Of a stretch of DNA of 64,000 nucleotides, positions 45,001-55,510 are shown one piece after another. The translations under genes and the position numbers were made by a program. The stretch comes from Oxytricha trifallax. Lineage: Eukaryota; Ciliophora; Spirotrichea; Sporadotrichida; Oxytrichidae. The notes below the pieces were generated by a model that saw only the letters and a list, made by a program, of their open reading frames with translations, was not told the origin of the DNA and did no database searches. The DNA is taken from assembly GCA_000711775.1 (NCBI GenBank), contig ARYC01002125.1, positions 17,640 through 81,639 of the forward strand, written 5' to 3'. Every line of letters starts with the position of its first letter. Position 1 is the stretch's first letter.

Positions 45001-46000
45001 TTTTAAAATTATTTTAATAGCAATTAAGATTTTAGGAGTATAATTTAGAGGAGAAGATTCTAATGCATATGCTGAATTGCAGCTTTTACATAAATTAGCT
45101 GGACCTTAGGAAGTACTTAAGATAGGTACCTATGGCGGCAAAATTGAACCAAGCCAGTTTTATGAAAAGCCAAGATTCAAATTTTATATATAAATAAATA
45201 GCAATACTATTATATTAAACAAAACAATTTAAATTGATGTTTAAAACAAATTAAGATTAACATTTGGAGTATCAATGAGAAACAAAGCAGGTCATGACCA
45301 ATCAGATATGTCTCTATATATCATTTTCAGAAAAGATCACTAATTAAATATGTAATTATTTCTCTAAATGCATAAATCTTAGTAGTATAATCTCAATTAA
45401 TCTAGTATAAATATTAATCATGATTAACTATGGCAAAATCAACACGCCCTTAACATTCAACACCCTTCTCAAAGAACTGAACCTCATCTCTACTCTTTGC
45501 TTTGGAGACAGTCTGGCCACTATTCCCTCTTCTTTGATGATAAAATTGTGCATCATGGCTCTATTTCACATGATTTCAGATCACAAGATAATATAGTCAA
45601 GGGGTGTGGCGCATCCATTGAGAATTATGATCCAGAAAATCCAGTTTTCGTCATTTTATTTAAAAAATTATTTATTCAACAATATTATTAAATAAGATTA
45701 TTGACTCTTAAACATTTATAATAAAATGAATTTTGAACCAAAAAAATGAATTAAATACCATGCCTAAGTATTTAGATAGTGAACGTAAAATAATTAATGA
45801 GGAATATGTATTCAAGAGAATTTTAAGTAGAAAGGGAAATTATAATATATTATAAAGAATTCTATAGTTAAAACACCCTAAACTCCTTCCCATCAGATAT
45901 TGTTATTTTTAAATAAGAATAATTGGAAATAACTAACTTATACAGGAAGAAACCCATTAGAATTTAAGAAAACTGATTGAGTGAAAGAAATTCACATGGC
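45001..46000 (+). CDS. Unidentified coding-like blocks
   Basis: A TGA-free frame of ~130 codons from about 45020 contains AIKILGVQFRGEDSNAYAEL and HKLAGPQEVLKIGTYGGKI, then SMRNKAGHDQSDMSLYIIF. A second block (about 45425-45690) reads LYSLLWRQSGHYSLFFDDK and GASIENYDPENPVFVI. A third (about 45785-45990) reads NEEYVFKRILSRKGNYNIL and LQLKHPKLLPIRYCYF before TGA. The AIKIL and Glu-rich helix pattern faintly resembles the small lobe of a protein kinase, but no catalytic loop is found. Whether the blocks belong together is unknown. Confidence 0.4.
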
Positions 46001-46526
46001 TTTGATGAAAGCATTTATTCAATAGACTCTCTCTATATTATTTATTTTCCAGTAACAATAGCTTAAATATCAATAAAGTATTATTTATTAGATTTTCACT
46101 TGAATCAAAGATTTTTAAAATTTAGAATGTAATATTTAATTCATGTATTCGGAGACAACTGAAATCTACATTCAAAGAATCGTGTTCGCAAGTGTTAGCA
46201 TTAAGCGTGAAGACTTATGAATCAAAAATATAGAGAGGATTTTAAAGTTTTAAAGCACCTCTTTATTTTTAAATTTAATTTTTCGATTCTTTAAAAAAAA
46301 TCTGATTAAAAGAATAATTCTGGAATGAATTTATATAAATTAAATATCGTCTAAGCATATTGACTAATTTCTGAATTTATAAGACTAAAATTAGATGTAA
46401 TGAATTATAATCCATTTAAGAACAAAAGATTCTCAGTTAGCCATATGAGTATAAATTAAACTCAAGTCAAAGTTGGTTATAATAATTTCAATCTATAAAT
46501 TATTAATTTATTTTTTTATTTAATTA

Positions 46527-46942
46527 TTGTAGGAATACATTTGATTTGGGAAAATGAATTAAAATTAAATTAATTAAATATTAAAATCATGGCAGATATA
46601 AAATCCAAAATGACTCAAAATTAAAATCTGAGTCAATTCTACGGTAGATCCTGCAATTTTAGCTGGACTATACTATTGGCAATATTCCTGAATCATCCTA
46701 GGAAGCGAGATATTTTGATTTTGAGCTAACTCCCAAAAATAGTATAATGGGTTTTTCTCGCTTGGGAGAAGAGATAAAATCATTATGGCAATAACAGCCA
46801 CCGTCTTAATTTTAATGCACTATCCAAAGAGTATAATATTGTTAAGGTTTGCAGACATTTTCCAAAAACATAACTGAAGGTAATAAATAATTAATTAATT
46901 TTAATTTTAATTCATTTTCCTAAATCGAATGTATTCCTACAA
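46527..46942. mobile_element. Fold-back MITE, copy 5 (subfamily II)
   Basis: This 416-base inverted repeat is flanked by TA (46525-46526 and 46943-46944). The left end is TTGTAGGAATACATTTGATT. The interior matches copy 3 in the opposite orientation (CTACGGTAGATCCTGCAATT; GATATTTTGATTTTGAGCTA). Confidence 0.86.
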
Positions 46943-47136
46943 TATTAATATCTTTAATGAATAATTTCTGAGAAATAGACCCCCCTGCTAAACTTTAATT
47001 TAATTTTCATAAAAATAAGTATAATTATTTATTCACTTATATTTAATATATTTATTTTTAATTCATCATTATAATTTATTTTAATTCTGTACCTGTGAAT
47101 ATTCCAATAACTTTATCGATAATATAATCAAAAAAA

Positions 47137-47346
47137 ATGTTTAGCTGTTGCTTCTCTAAGAAATAAAAAACAGACCCAGTCTCAGAACTTTAGAATAAAA
47201 ATCAATTTGTTTAGTATATGACTAAATCTTAAAATATCTCAACTAGTTATCCAATTAGACAACTTTAATTGTAATTATAAATTTGGAAATAGAAAATACT
47301 TAAATTTTTAATGTTAGAATAATTCAGATTTTAATCAATTTCTTGA
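47137..47346 (+). CDS. N-terminal block of an unidentified gene (MFSCCF family)
   Basis: ATG 47137 opens MFSCCFSKKQKTDPVSELQN and continues FVQYMTKSQNISTSYPIRQL to TGA 47344-47346, with several TAR codons as Gln. A similar start (FSCCFAEKHRECLS) occurs at 53.48 kb. The Cys pair near the N-terminus could be a lipidation site, but this is a guess. No downstream block is recognised. Confidence 0.4.
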
Positions 47347-47688
47347 TTTAAAAATATTCAATAAACTTAGAACAAATGTATTCAATAAAGTATACCCAGA
47401 TTTATTTAAAAAGTTTAATTTAAATCACTATAAAATTATATAAAAATCTCTTTTTAAATTAGGTTATTTAATTCTTTGACGCAAATTAAGAGAGTTAGCA
47501 TAGATTTAAAATTTTATTAAATTTTTATATCAAACCCATGGTTTTCAAAGATACAATAAAAATAGATTAAAATAGAAACATTATGTATGCCTATTCTTTT
47601 AATTGAAATATTTAAGGAGTAAATTGGTATTATTTTAAGTAATCTGATATAAGCTCCCTATTTTTCTGATGTTTACAGCTATTGTTAT

Positions 47689-48696
47689 CTGTTCACCCCG
47701 AGGTACACACCCGCCTCAAAAATGAAGTCCCCCTAAAATACCGCACTTTATATGAAAAATCATATTTGCAAGGTCTGAATCGACTTCCTTCAAGACATCT
47801 CACTTTCATAACAATATTAATATATAATATGACATAAATTTTTCAACATTTTTTATTTTCATTTTAATAGTTATTTTGATGTTATTTTTATATTTTGATA
47901 ACTCGCACTTTGTCTGTCGACTATTTGAGAGATAAACTCCCATAGGAAATATATATAAATCGAGACATCATTATCAAATAAAAACAAAAAGCTTCTTGCA
48001 CATTTTATTATACATAAAAATTACAAAAATCATTATCAACCTAAATCATCTCCATTCGATTTTAAAAATTAACATGAGTAAAATTTTCTGTAAGAAAAAT
48101 TTACTTTCTAGATTAATAACTATTAAATCATAAAATATAAATGAATAAGATTTTTAACTTGAATTTAACATATTGAAATACTATTAATATTAATTTACTA
48201 TTAAAAATCTTATTCATTTATATTTTATGATTTAATAGTTATTAATCTAGAAAGTAAATTTTTCTTACAGAAAATTTTACTCATGTTAATTTTTAAAATC
48301 GAATGGAGATGATTTAGGTTGATAATGATTTTTGTAATTTTTATGTATAATAAAATGTGCAAGAAGCTTTTTGTTTTTATTTGATAATGATGTCTCGATT
48401 TATATATATTTCCTATGGGAGTTTATCTCTCAAATAGTCGACAGACAAAGTGCGAGTTATCAAAATATAAAAATAACATCAAAATAACTATTAAAATGAA
48501 AATAAAAAATGTTGAAAAATTTATGTCATATTATATATTAATATTGTTATGAAAGTGAGATGTCTTGAAGGAAGTCGATTCAGACCTTGCAAATATGATT
48601 TTTCATATAAAGTGCGGTATTTTAGGGGGACTTCATTTTTGAGGCGGGGGGGGTACTTCGGTTTTGGGGATGGGGGGAGTACCCTGGGGTGAACAG
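47689..48696. mobile_element. 1,008-bp near-perfect palindromic element
   Basis: The left arm (47689-48155) and right arm (48203-48696) are inverted copies around a 47-base loop, with almost no mismatches over about 430 bases. Ends are CTGTTCACCCC and GGGGTGAACAG, flanked by TTAT on both sides (47685-47688 and 48697-48700), a likely 4-bp target duplication. The outermost part of the right arm is G-rich (GGCGGGGGGGGTACTTCGG) and holds about 27 bases absent from the left arm. No coding frame. It looks like a large fold-back transposon of a family distinct from the TA-flanked one. Confidence 0.85.
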
Positions 48697-48700
48697 TTAT

Positions 48701-49615
48701 CAGTTAAATTTTTAGGATCTTTACACTCTTTTCTGTGTTTTAGACATCTAAATATAAAGAGAATAGAATTGAAGATTGACTATTTTTTCTAAATTTTAAG
48801 TCTTCACTACTGGCAAGTCAACTCATTCTGAAATATGTCATAACTAAATTGCTGGTTTGATTTAGTATTAAATAGGGATAAGATAAAATTTATTTGAGTT
48901 TGGTAATTTAATTCTGCTATTAGGACCTTTGTCATTCAGTTCTATTTGTTATTTCTTATTTAACTTGACAGAGCAATTCACTTACTAGTTTATTTAAAAA
49001 TTATAGTCAAATTTTGATTTATTTACCATATTTTATAGCAAAAACTTATATAAACTTAAATCTTATAGATTTAATTATAAAAAAGCACTCGCTTATTTTC
49101 TGCTGGCAGCTCTTTATATAAATTAAAATTAATTTATTTGATATCGTAAATATTCAAATTATGAATTATAAAATAGAGTAACTGAGTTAATTAATTTTAT
49201 TAATGTTTGTAATATCATAAAATATATTTAAATTGATTTTAATTGAGCTTATATTTTTATTTTCCTTTATAATTTTTATTTGTTAATATTAATTAGCTGT
49301 GCAAATTTGATTTATTGAATAAAGCTAAAAAAGTTTACTAGAATAAATCTAATTTTAAATAATTAATCAGAAATTTACCTTATTATACAATAATGATCAT
49401 ATTATTCTTCGAATATCTAATGTGTAGATAATTCATTCTTCATTTTAAAATTATCTATTTTATTTTCAAAAATAAAGAGGGTTTATCAATATTAGAGTGT
49501 TGATAAATAGTTAGATAAAACCCTATGAGTATTATTTTTATGAAATATGGGTAATCGTAATTTTTGAATAAAATAAATACTATTATTAACTATATTTTAA
49601 GATTTAAATCAGTTA
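48701..49615. other. AT-rich gap
   Basis: About 900 AT-rich bases without a supported gene or repeat. Confidence 0.35.
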
Positions 49616-49619
49616 AAAA

Positions 49620-49705
49620 AAAGTAATTCCTTTTAGAGATTCGAACTCTAATTAAATTATTTCTTCTCGAGTGTATTACCATTAGAACATGTGATTATTT
49701 TTAAT
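49620..49705 (-). pseudogene. tRNA-like sequence (probable tRNA remnant)
   Basis: The minus strand has TCTAATGGTAATACA (D-arm/A-box-like) followed 30 bases later by TAGAGTTCGAATCTCTA, a perfect 5-bp T-stem with loop TTCGAAT, and then a run of T (Pol III terminator-like). The acceptor and anticodon stems do not pair convincingly, so I do not call a working tRNA or an anticodon. Confidence 0.4.
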
Positions 49706-49789
49706 TTTCTATTATAACATCTTACTTTTATATATCAATTAATTTGGGTTCATCTCAAATATTCCAAACTAATGTATTTCAGCGCGAGT

Positions 49790-50065
49790 TTCTTTTGACT
49801 TCTAGAGAAAAAGTTCAAAAATCAAGAGAAAATCACAAAGTAAATAGTCCAAGAGAGAAAAAGAATTCTTAAAAAAAAATACAACTATCGCCAAAAAAAT
49901 GGAAATCGTTATGAAGGTGAATGGAAAAATGATAAACCAAAATAATTTCAAAACATATTAGATTTTAAATAAAACAGTTAAGGAAGAAAAAGAAAATTAA
50001 AGATTACTTTTAACTACTCATTATATGGATGAAGCTGATATACTTTGAGAAAGAACTCTCTTTAA
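49790..50065 (+). pseudogene. Gene fragments: a MORN-like motif and an ABC-transporter (ABCA-type) piece
   Basis: NGNRYEGEWKNDKP (about 49898-49940) matches one MORN repeat. Some 50 bases later KENQRLLLTTHYMDEADIL (about 49985-50045) matches the Walker-B-downstream D/H-loop region of ABCA-type transporters (family pattern: TTH.MDEAD.L.DRI), followed by TGA and ERT. Only these short pieces are seen. They may be isolated MDSs of genes assembled elsewhere, or dead fragments. Confidence 0.5.
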
Positions 50066-50895
50066 AACCCATTTTTTTCTTATTTATTAATTTAAGTTTT
50101 TAATTTATTGATTACTTTTTATAAATTACTAATTCTTAAAAAAATTACTCTTGGGGTTTTACTACATCATTCTAGACTAAATAAATGTTGAATATTAGAA
50201 ATTATATAGTTTATATACTACCTCAAGAACTGGAAGATAGATAAGTAAAACCCCTGATATCTCATTCATCTTTCAGACACACAAAAAAATAAATTAATTA
50301 AGACGGTTAGAGGCAAAATTTACTAAATATTTTCGGGGTAAACTTAATTTATTCATTAAGTATAATTATAAATCAAAATCAGTGAATTAATTTCTTAAAT
50401 TAGAAAGATGATAACTATATAATATTTTATTTTAATTAATTTAGTGAAATCGTAATTTAGTAATAAAATAAATAAAATATAATGATTAAACTAATTAAGA
50501 TTCTTCTTTAAAATTGATAACAACACTATAAATAGATTAACTGAAGAAATAAAATGTATTGTAATCTATAATATCTCTGATTTATCTTTGAAATATTTTT
50601 GATTATACTGTTGGTAAGAATTAACTAAATAATTAAGAAATAAATAATATTATAATGAATTGAAAATTCTGCTAATTTTGTTTGAGACTTCTTAAATGCA
50701 TTAAAAGTATCAAATTATTTATAATAAATTTAGAGAATTAAATTATTTTTAGTTTTTTTTTTAAAAATAAATTTACTCATCAAAATTCACAATTATATTT
50801 TATTAAAGCATATTAATTGATCTAATTTAAGATCTTTTACATAAATATGGGAAATATAGTAAAATTGTTTATTTAAATAACAAAATGAATATCAT
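50066..50895. other. AT-rich gap
   Basis: About 830 AT-rich bases with no supported coding frame. Confidence 0.35.
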
Positions 50896-50897
50896 TA

Positions 50898-51314
50898 TTG
50901 TAGGAATACATTTGATTTGGGAAAAATAAAATAAATTAAAATTAATAAAAATATAAATCGTGGGAGTTAACTTTCTGGAAACCTAGACAATATGGTACTT
51001 GTTCGATAGAGAATTCAAAATTAGCTGGACTTTACCATTAGCGGTACCCCTCTATCGCATTTCTGAAGCGAGATAACTCGACTTTAATTTTGGGTGATTT
51101 GTTAAGTTGAATTTAATGCCAAAATTAAAGTCGAGTTATCTCGCTTCAGAAATGCGATAGAGGGGTACCGCTAATAGTAAAGTCCAGCTAATTTTGAATT
51201 CTCTATCGAACAAGTACCATATTGTCTAGGTTTCCAGAAAGTTAACTCCCACGATTTATATTTTTATTAATTTTAATTTATTTTATTTTTCCCAAATCAA
51301 ATGTATTCCTACAA
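50898..51314. mobile_element. Fold-back MITE, copy 6 (subfamily III)
   Basis: This 417-base inverted repeat is flanked by TA (50896-50897 and 51315-51316). Its arms are the most perfect of the six; the inner part reads GCGGTACCCCTCTATCGCAT, GAAGCGAGATAACTCGACTT and the exact complement. The loop is about GTGATTTGTTAAGTTGAATT. The interior matches copy 4. Confidence 0.9.
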
Positions 51315-51381
51315 TAATTAAAGAACAGCGCTTGTTGACAAGTGTAAAAACTTGCAATCTCATGAATTAAGTGAGAAATAA

Positions 51382-52052
51382 GGTACGACCTACTGGTAAG
51401 TTGGGAGTGATATCCCGACCAATTCCGGTACCCCGGAGTTCGAAACCTTGGTGGCACTCGGCTTTTACGAGATAAATCCCGGATCTGAGAACCACCTCAG
51501 AATACGTCAGGCAAGGTCTATGGGGACCACGCCAACAAAAACGTCGACCGTTGATCATTCAAAGTCGTGTTTAAACTGAATGATACGGTTATCCTTGCAA
51601 CTTGGGGTTGAGTGCAGCAAGGATAAGGTAGGAGTTAAGAGGCAAACCGCACGGTTCTCAAATTGGACTCTATTTGCTAAGGAAAAGCAGTGAAAAATCC
51701 TGCATAAGTCAACCTCAGCAGAGTATCACTCGGGGTTTTTACCCCTCAGCAAGCCAACAATAAGTCTTGAACTGAGAAAGGGGTTTTACCTGAACTTAAA
51801 AGCATTCATAAATAAAAAGCAGTTGAGAAAAGCAACTAGGTAGACATACGAAGTAGCGAAATACCTTATAAGACCTTCCCATGAGGCAACTGGGTGAACG
51901 TGCACGGTGTGAAACTATTCGAAGTAAGGGGTAAAAATCCCCGGAAAAGAGGAAATTGGATCGCCAAAAGTCAAAGTATGAATATCTAATTGTATATCTG
52001 GCTGGCTTAAGCCCCAGAATTAATTCCGTACAGCTTTAAATAATAATAATAA
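51382..52052 (+). mobile_element. GC-rich SINE-like retroposon, (TAA)n tail, 14-bp target duplication
   Basis: TAAGTGAGAAATAA occurs at 51368-51381 and 52053-52066. The 671-base insert between is far more GC-rich than its surroundings and ends in a TAA repeat (about 52036-52052). Near the start, TGGTAAGTTGG followed ~45 bases later by AGTTCGAAACC resembles the A and B boxes of a tRNA promoter. No protein frame with ciliate-like composition is seen. Tail, target duplication and Pol III-like head together fit a SINE. The length is large for a SINE, so a structured RNA of other origin, such as a group II intron-like sequence, is possible. Confidence 0.6.
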
Positions 52053-52066
52053 TAAGTGAGAAATAA

Positions 52067-53478
52067 ATTATTATAATTTTTTAATTTTAGTTTATTTTTA
52101 ATCTATGCTAATATTATAAATAATAGAGAAATTAAAAAACTTTGGGCTTATCATTATTCATATAATTTAACTAATCATCAAACTAAAAAATATATAATAT
52201 TTAATATAGTGATTAAAAAAAGAATAAATTAAAAATTTATTCATTTTTAATTATCAAAAACTATAAAATTTACTTACAAATCTTTAATTTTACGATTTTA
52301 TTTTTAAATTACTTATTCTTATTACTTACTGATTAATTGATAAATTAAATTAAAGTTTAAATATTATATAAATTGCAATAATTTTTAATTTAAGTAAATA
52401 TTATTATAAAGATAGATTTTATTTTATATATAAAATGATAAGATTTAGCATTATATTTTTTTAATTAGTAATAATAATTAAGTTATTTTTTAAAACTGTT
52501 ATTTTCTTTAAACAATCCTATTAGTAGACTATTAAGTATTATAAAATTAATTTATTTTAAAGGGGTTATTTTTACATTATTACTGGATAATATTCGATCA
52601 GAAGAAATAAATTCAATAGTTTTTCATAACCTAACTTCTATTTTTTGGTGAGTTAATTTTGAATCATAAATAGAGTAGAAAATATGGTTTGATAAAAAAT
52701 CACATTCAGTCATTTATAATATAAAACTAAAATTTATCATATAAATTAGCTCTTATTAGCTCACTTAAATAATTTTCAAATATAGTAGATTTTTGGGAGG
52801 TTAATAGTTTTTAAGTTTATTTAAATTATTTAAATATTTTATTTAATTAGGTTTTTCCATAAAATTAGGAATATAACATATTATTTTAAAATTAATTATC
52901 TTTTTGAAACTTCTTCACATAAAATATGGACTGTTACGTTTAATCTTTAAAAACTATCAAGCAAGCTTAAATGAATAATTTTGTATCAAAGGTAAAATTA
53001 AATGAAAATTAATATTATCAAATTATTTAAATCGTCGTTTATTTTATATAGGAGCCATCATCATTATCTATATGTTATAGTTTTACTCGTTAAAAGCATT
53101 ATAAATATATATATATATATATATATTTCCTTTAATTTTGAAAGTAATTTAAATTTATTCAATAATTATTACATTCTATAAAAATATGAACGATGCTTAT
53201 AATTAGTTGTAATATGTATCATTTAATTTACAAAAAATTGGAATAAAATCTCTTAAGCAGTTTATTATAATCAAAATAATTATTGAAGAATAAACATCAA
53301 TCAAAATTCAAAAACTTTTGAACGTAGAATTTTTTAAAAAAATTATAAAATAATATTAAGATATTATTATGAGAAAAAAATTTTAAATATTGCAGCAGGG
53401 ATTTTTTAAGAATAAAAAATATATATTTTCTCCAATCAATTATTAAGTCTTATAATATAATATTTTTTCTCTTCTTCT
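52067..53478. other. AT-rich gap with a (TA)n microsatellite
   Basis: About 1.4 kb of very AT-rich DNA. A pure AT dinucleotide run of ~24 bases lies at about 53106-53130. No supported gene. Confidence 0.4.
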
Positions 53479-53680
53479 GTGTTCAGCTGTTGCTTTGCTG
53501 AAAAGCATAGAGAATGTCTCAGTGTAAATTCTATAAAATCCAACAATTATAATACAGACTATTGTTAAATTTATTCTATTTATCAAATTAGTCATTCATA
53601 TATTTTTAATATCTATAATTTGTATACAATTCATAAATTAATAATAATTAATCAATTTAATTAATAATTTTAACATAATT
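53479..53680 (+). pseudogene. Second MFSCCF-type block, start codon changed
   Basis: The frame from 53479 reads VFSCCFAEKHRECLSVNSIK, with GTG where the copy at 47137 has ATG, and stays open about 65 codons. It looks like a paralogous first exon/MDS of the same unknown family. Confidence 0.3.
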
Positions 53681-54515
53681 CTAGCAATAATAAAATCAAG
53701 TTCCTTTTGTTACAAACAAATTATAGTCTAATAATAATCGTCAACATTAAAATAAAATAAATAAATATTTTATTAATTCCTAGAGGCAACTTTCATCTTC
53801 TTGATTAATTTACCCAAATTTAATATTCATAGATATAAATCTATAAACTAATATAATATATGGGTGGTACTTATTAGTTAAATGACGGATTATAATTTAA
53901 TTAAGAAATTTTACTGTGGGTAAGTTAGATTAATAATAAAATAGTAAAATTTAATATCTTTTTTCGTTTTAAAATTACCTTAAATAAACAAATCACATAG
54001 CAACTCTATATTCAGTTAGAAAGGAGATAATTCTAATTTGAGAATAGGTCTTAAATTATAAGAAAACTTAATTAAGTGAAAATATCTCCTACTATAAGAT
54101 AAAATAAATCCATTAGTGATGCCTTAAAGCTAAAAAATACTTATTTAAATTAAACTAATTGCAATTATTCTAATTTTTATTTCACTAATCTATTATTTAA
54201 TAAACTATATATTATATCCAAATAAGACTATTATAGGACCAATCTACCTCCCTGAGATTTTAAATGGCAATTAAATTGAGATTTTATCAAGTCTAGAATT
54301 TCAATTAAAATATTAATAAAACTATTTTTTAAATCACATATAATTTTGTAATTTATAAAGTAAAGACTAAATTTTTTAAAGCAACTATATCGAGACTACT
54401 ATTATGAATCTCTTTTTTATATATTATTAAGAATTAAATCAAAAGAAAAATTTCAGTGGCTATCTAATTTATTGTAGATATTTTTAATATAATTATTTAT
54501 TATAAGACTTCTAAT
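53681..54515. other. AT-rich gap
   Basis: AT-rich sequence with no supported feature up to the left copy of the 13-bp repeat at 54516. Confidence 0.35.
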
Positions 54516-54528
54516 AGAACGATAAAGT

Positions 54529-55070
54529 GAATAGTGAATAGTGAATAGTTTAAGTTAAATTAATAACGAGATATTCTGGGTCATAACATGACCCAATATT
54601 TGCATCCTTAGGTCATGACGTTGCTGGGTGAATGACGTGCCACATAACCTTGAGCCCCCAAAAAACCAAAAAACCTCAAGAGAGTAAAAACTGTGGAAAA
54701 AGACTAGCAATTGCTCAACTCCTCTGTGCTCCTGACGTCCGCCACTCATCACTGTGTGGAATGCAGTCCCACTTCTTCCGCCTGCCTCCCTTCTTGCCAG
54801 CCTTATTAGACTGTATCCACCCTGCCAACTAACGGCGTAATGGCAGGGAAATCGGCTCTCTAGAGCTCTCTCCATGAGCGATTGAACCCCGCTAGATCGT
54901 TGTTATTGCAGGTAGGTCTCTGGGCGCTTTCATCTCCTGCATGAGACAATATTAGGCTTATATGGTTCGGATTACCAAACCAAAAATAATCCTAAATAGA
55001 AAGCAACACATATGGGATCCACGGTCACCTGAAGGCACTCCCTATTTAGTATCTTTTTAATTTTTATACT
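54529..55070 (-). mobile_element. GC-rich retroposon-like insert with 13-bp target duplication
   Basis: AGAACGATAAAGT occurs at 54516-54528 and 55071-55083. Between them is a 542-base insert, much richer in G+C than the flanks. On the minus strand it starts near GGGAGTGCCTTCAGGTGACC and contains GCGGGGTTCAATCGC (B-box-like). It ends at low coordinates in three copies of GAATAGT (54530-54549), a simple-repeat tail. Open frames inside (54555-54875 and 54632-54832) lack ciliate codon use and are probably accidental. It has no obvious similarity to the 51.4-kb insert apart from this architecture. Confidence 0.55.
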
Positions 55071-55211
55071 AGAACGATAAAGTAAAACGATAATACTAAC
55101 AATTAAATTACTTCTTCAGTTTAAGATTCAAGAAATATTATTTTATAAACATTTAAGTATGTTAATGAGAAATTTCACATTAATTTTATAATATCACTAT
55201 TTAATACAAAG

Positions 55212-55510
55212 TCAAACCATCGATCTAGCAGGGACTTATCGAGTTTACATGGCAATCTTGGTTTCTGGATTAGAATCCTAGAGACAAATATATCTTTAAA
55301 AAATTGGTCAGTCTCAGTATCGACTATTCTCTAATATGGATGTGAGTCACAGAGCATCTCTTATAAACATCAAATCAAGCATTTTTATATATAATTAAAA
55401 ATAAATGGATACAGCACATATAGTGAAGTTAATAACTTGAATAAGAATAATTATGGAAAGTATTTAAGTTGAGAAAATATATTCTTTAGTCAATTACTTA
55501 ATAGTTATCA
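55212..55510 (+). CDS. Coding-like fragment, unidentified
   Basis: A TGA-free frame reads TIDLAGTYRVYMAILVSGLE then QSQYRLFSNMDVSHRASLI and runs about 100 codons. Composition is less AT-rich than the flanks. No family is recognised and no start is clear; it may be a lone MDS. Confidence 0.3.

Noticed and set aside
45001..45200. Protein kinase gene based on the AIKIL motif
   Set aside because: No HRD, DFG or glycine loop is found in the following blocks; the resemblance is too short.
49620..49705. Functional tRNA gene
   Set aside because: The T-arm and terminator are good, but the acceptor and anticodon stems do not pair, so only a remnant is called.
4998..51314. The evenly repeated fold-back units as a CRISPR array or tandem satellite
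   Set aside because: Copies are kilobases apart, each is palindromic with TA flanks, and there are no spacers or cas-like genes.
51367..51558. Minus-strand frame at the start of the 51.4-kb insert
   Set aside because: It straddles the target duplication and the GC-rich body, and no protein family is recognised.
54555..54875. Open frames within the GC-rich insert at 54.5 kb
   Set aside because: Composition is unlike ciliate coding sequence, no domain is seen, and the insert has a retroposon structure.
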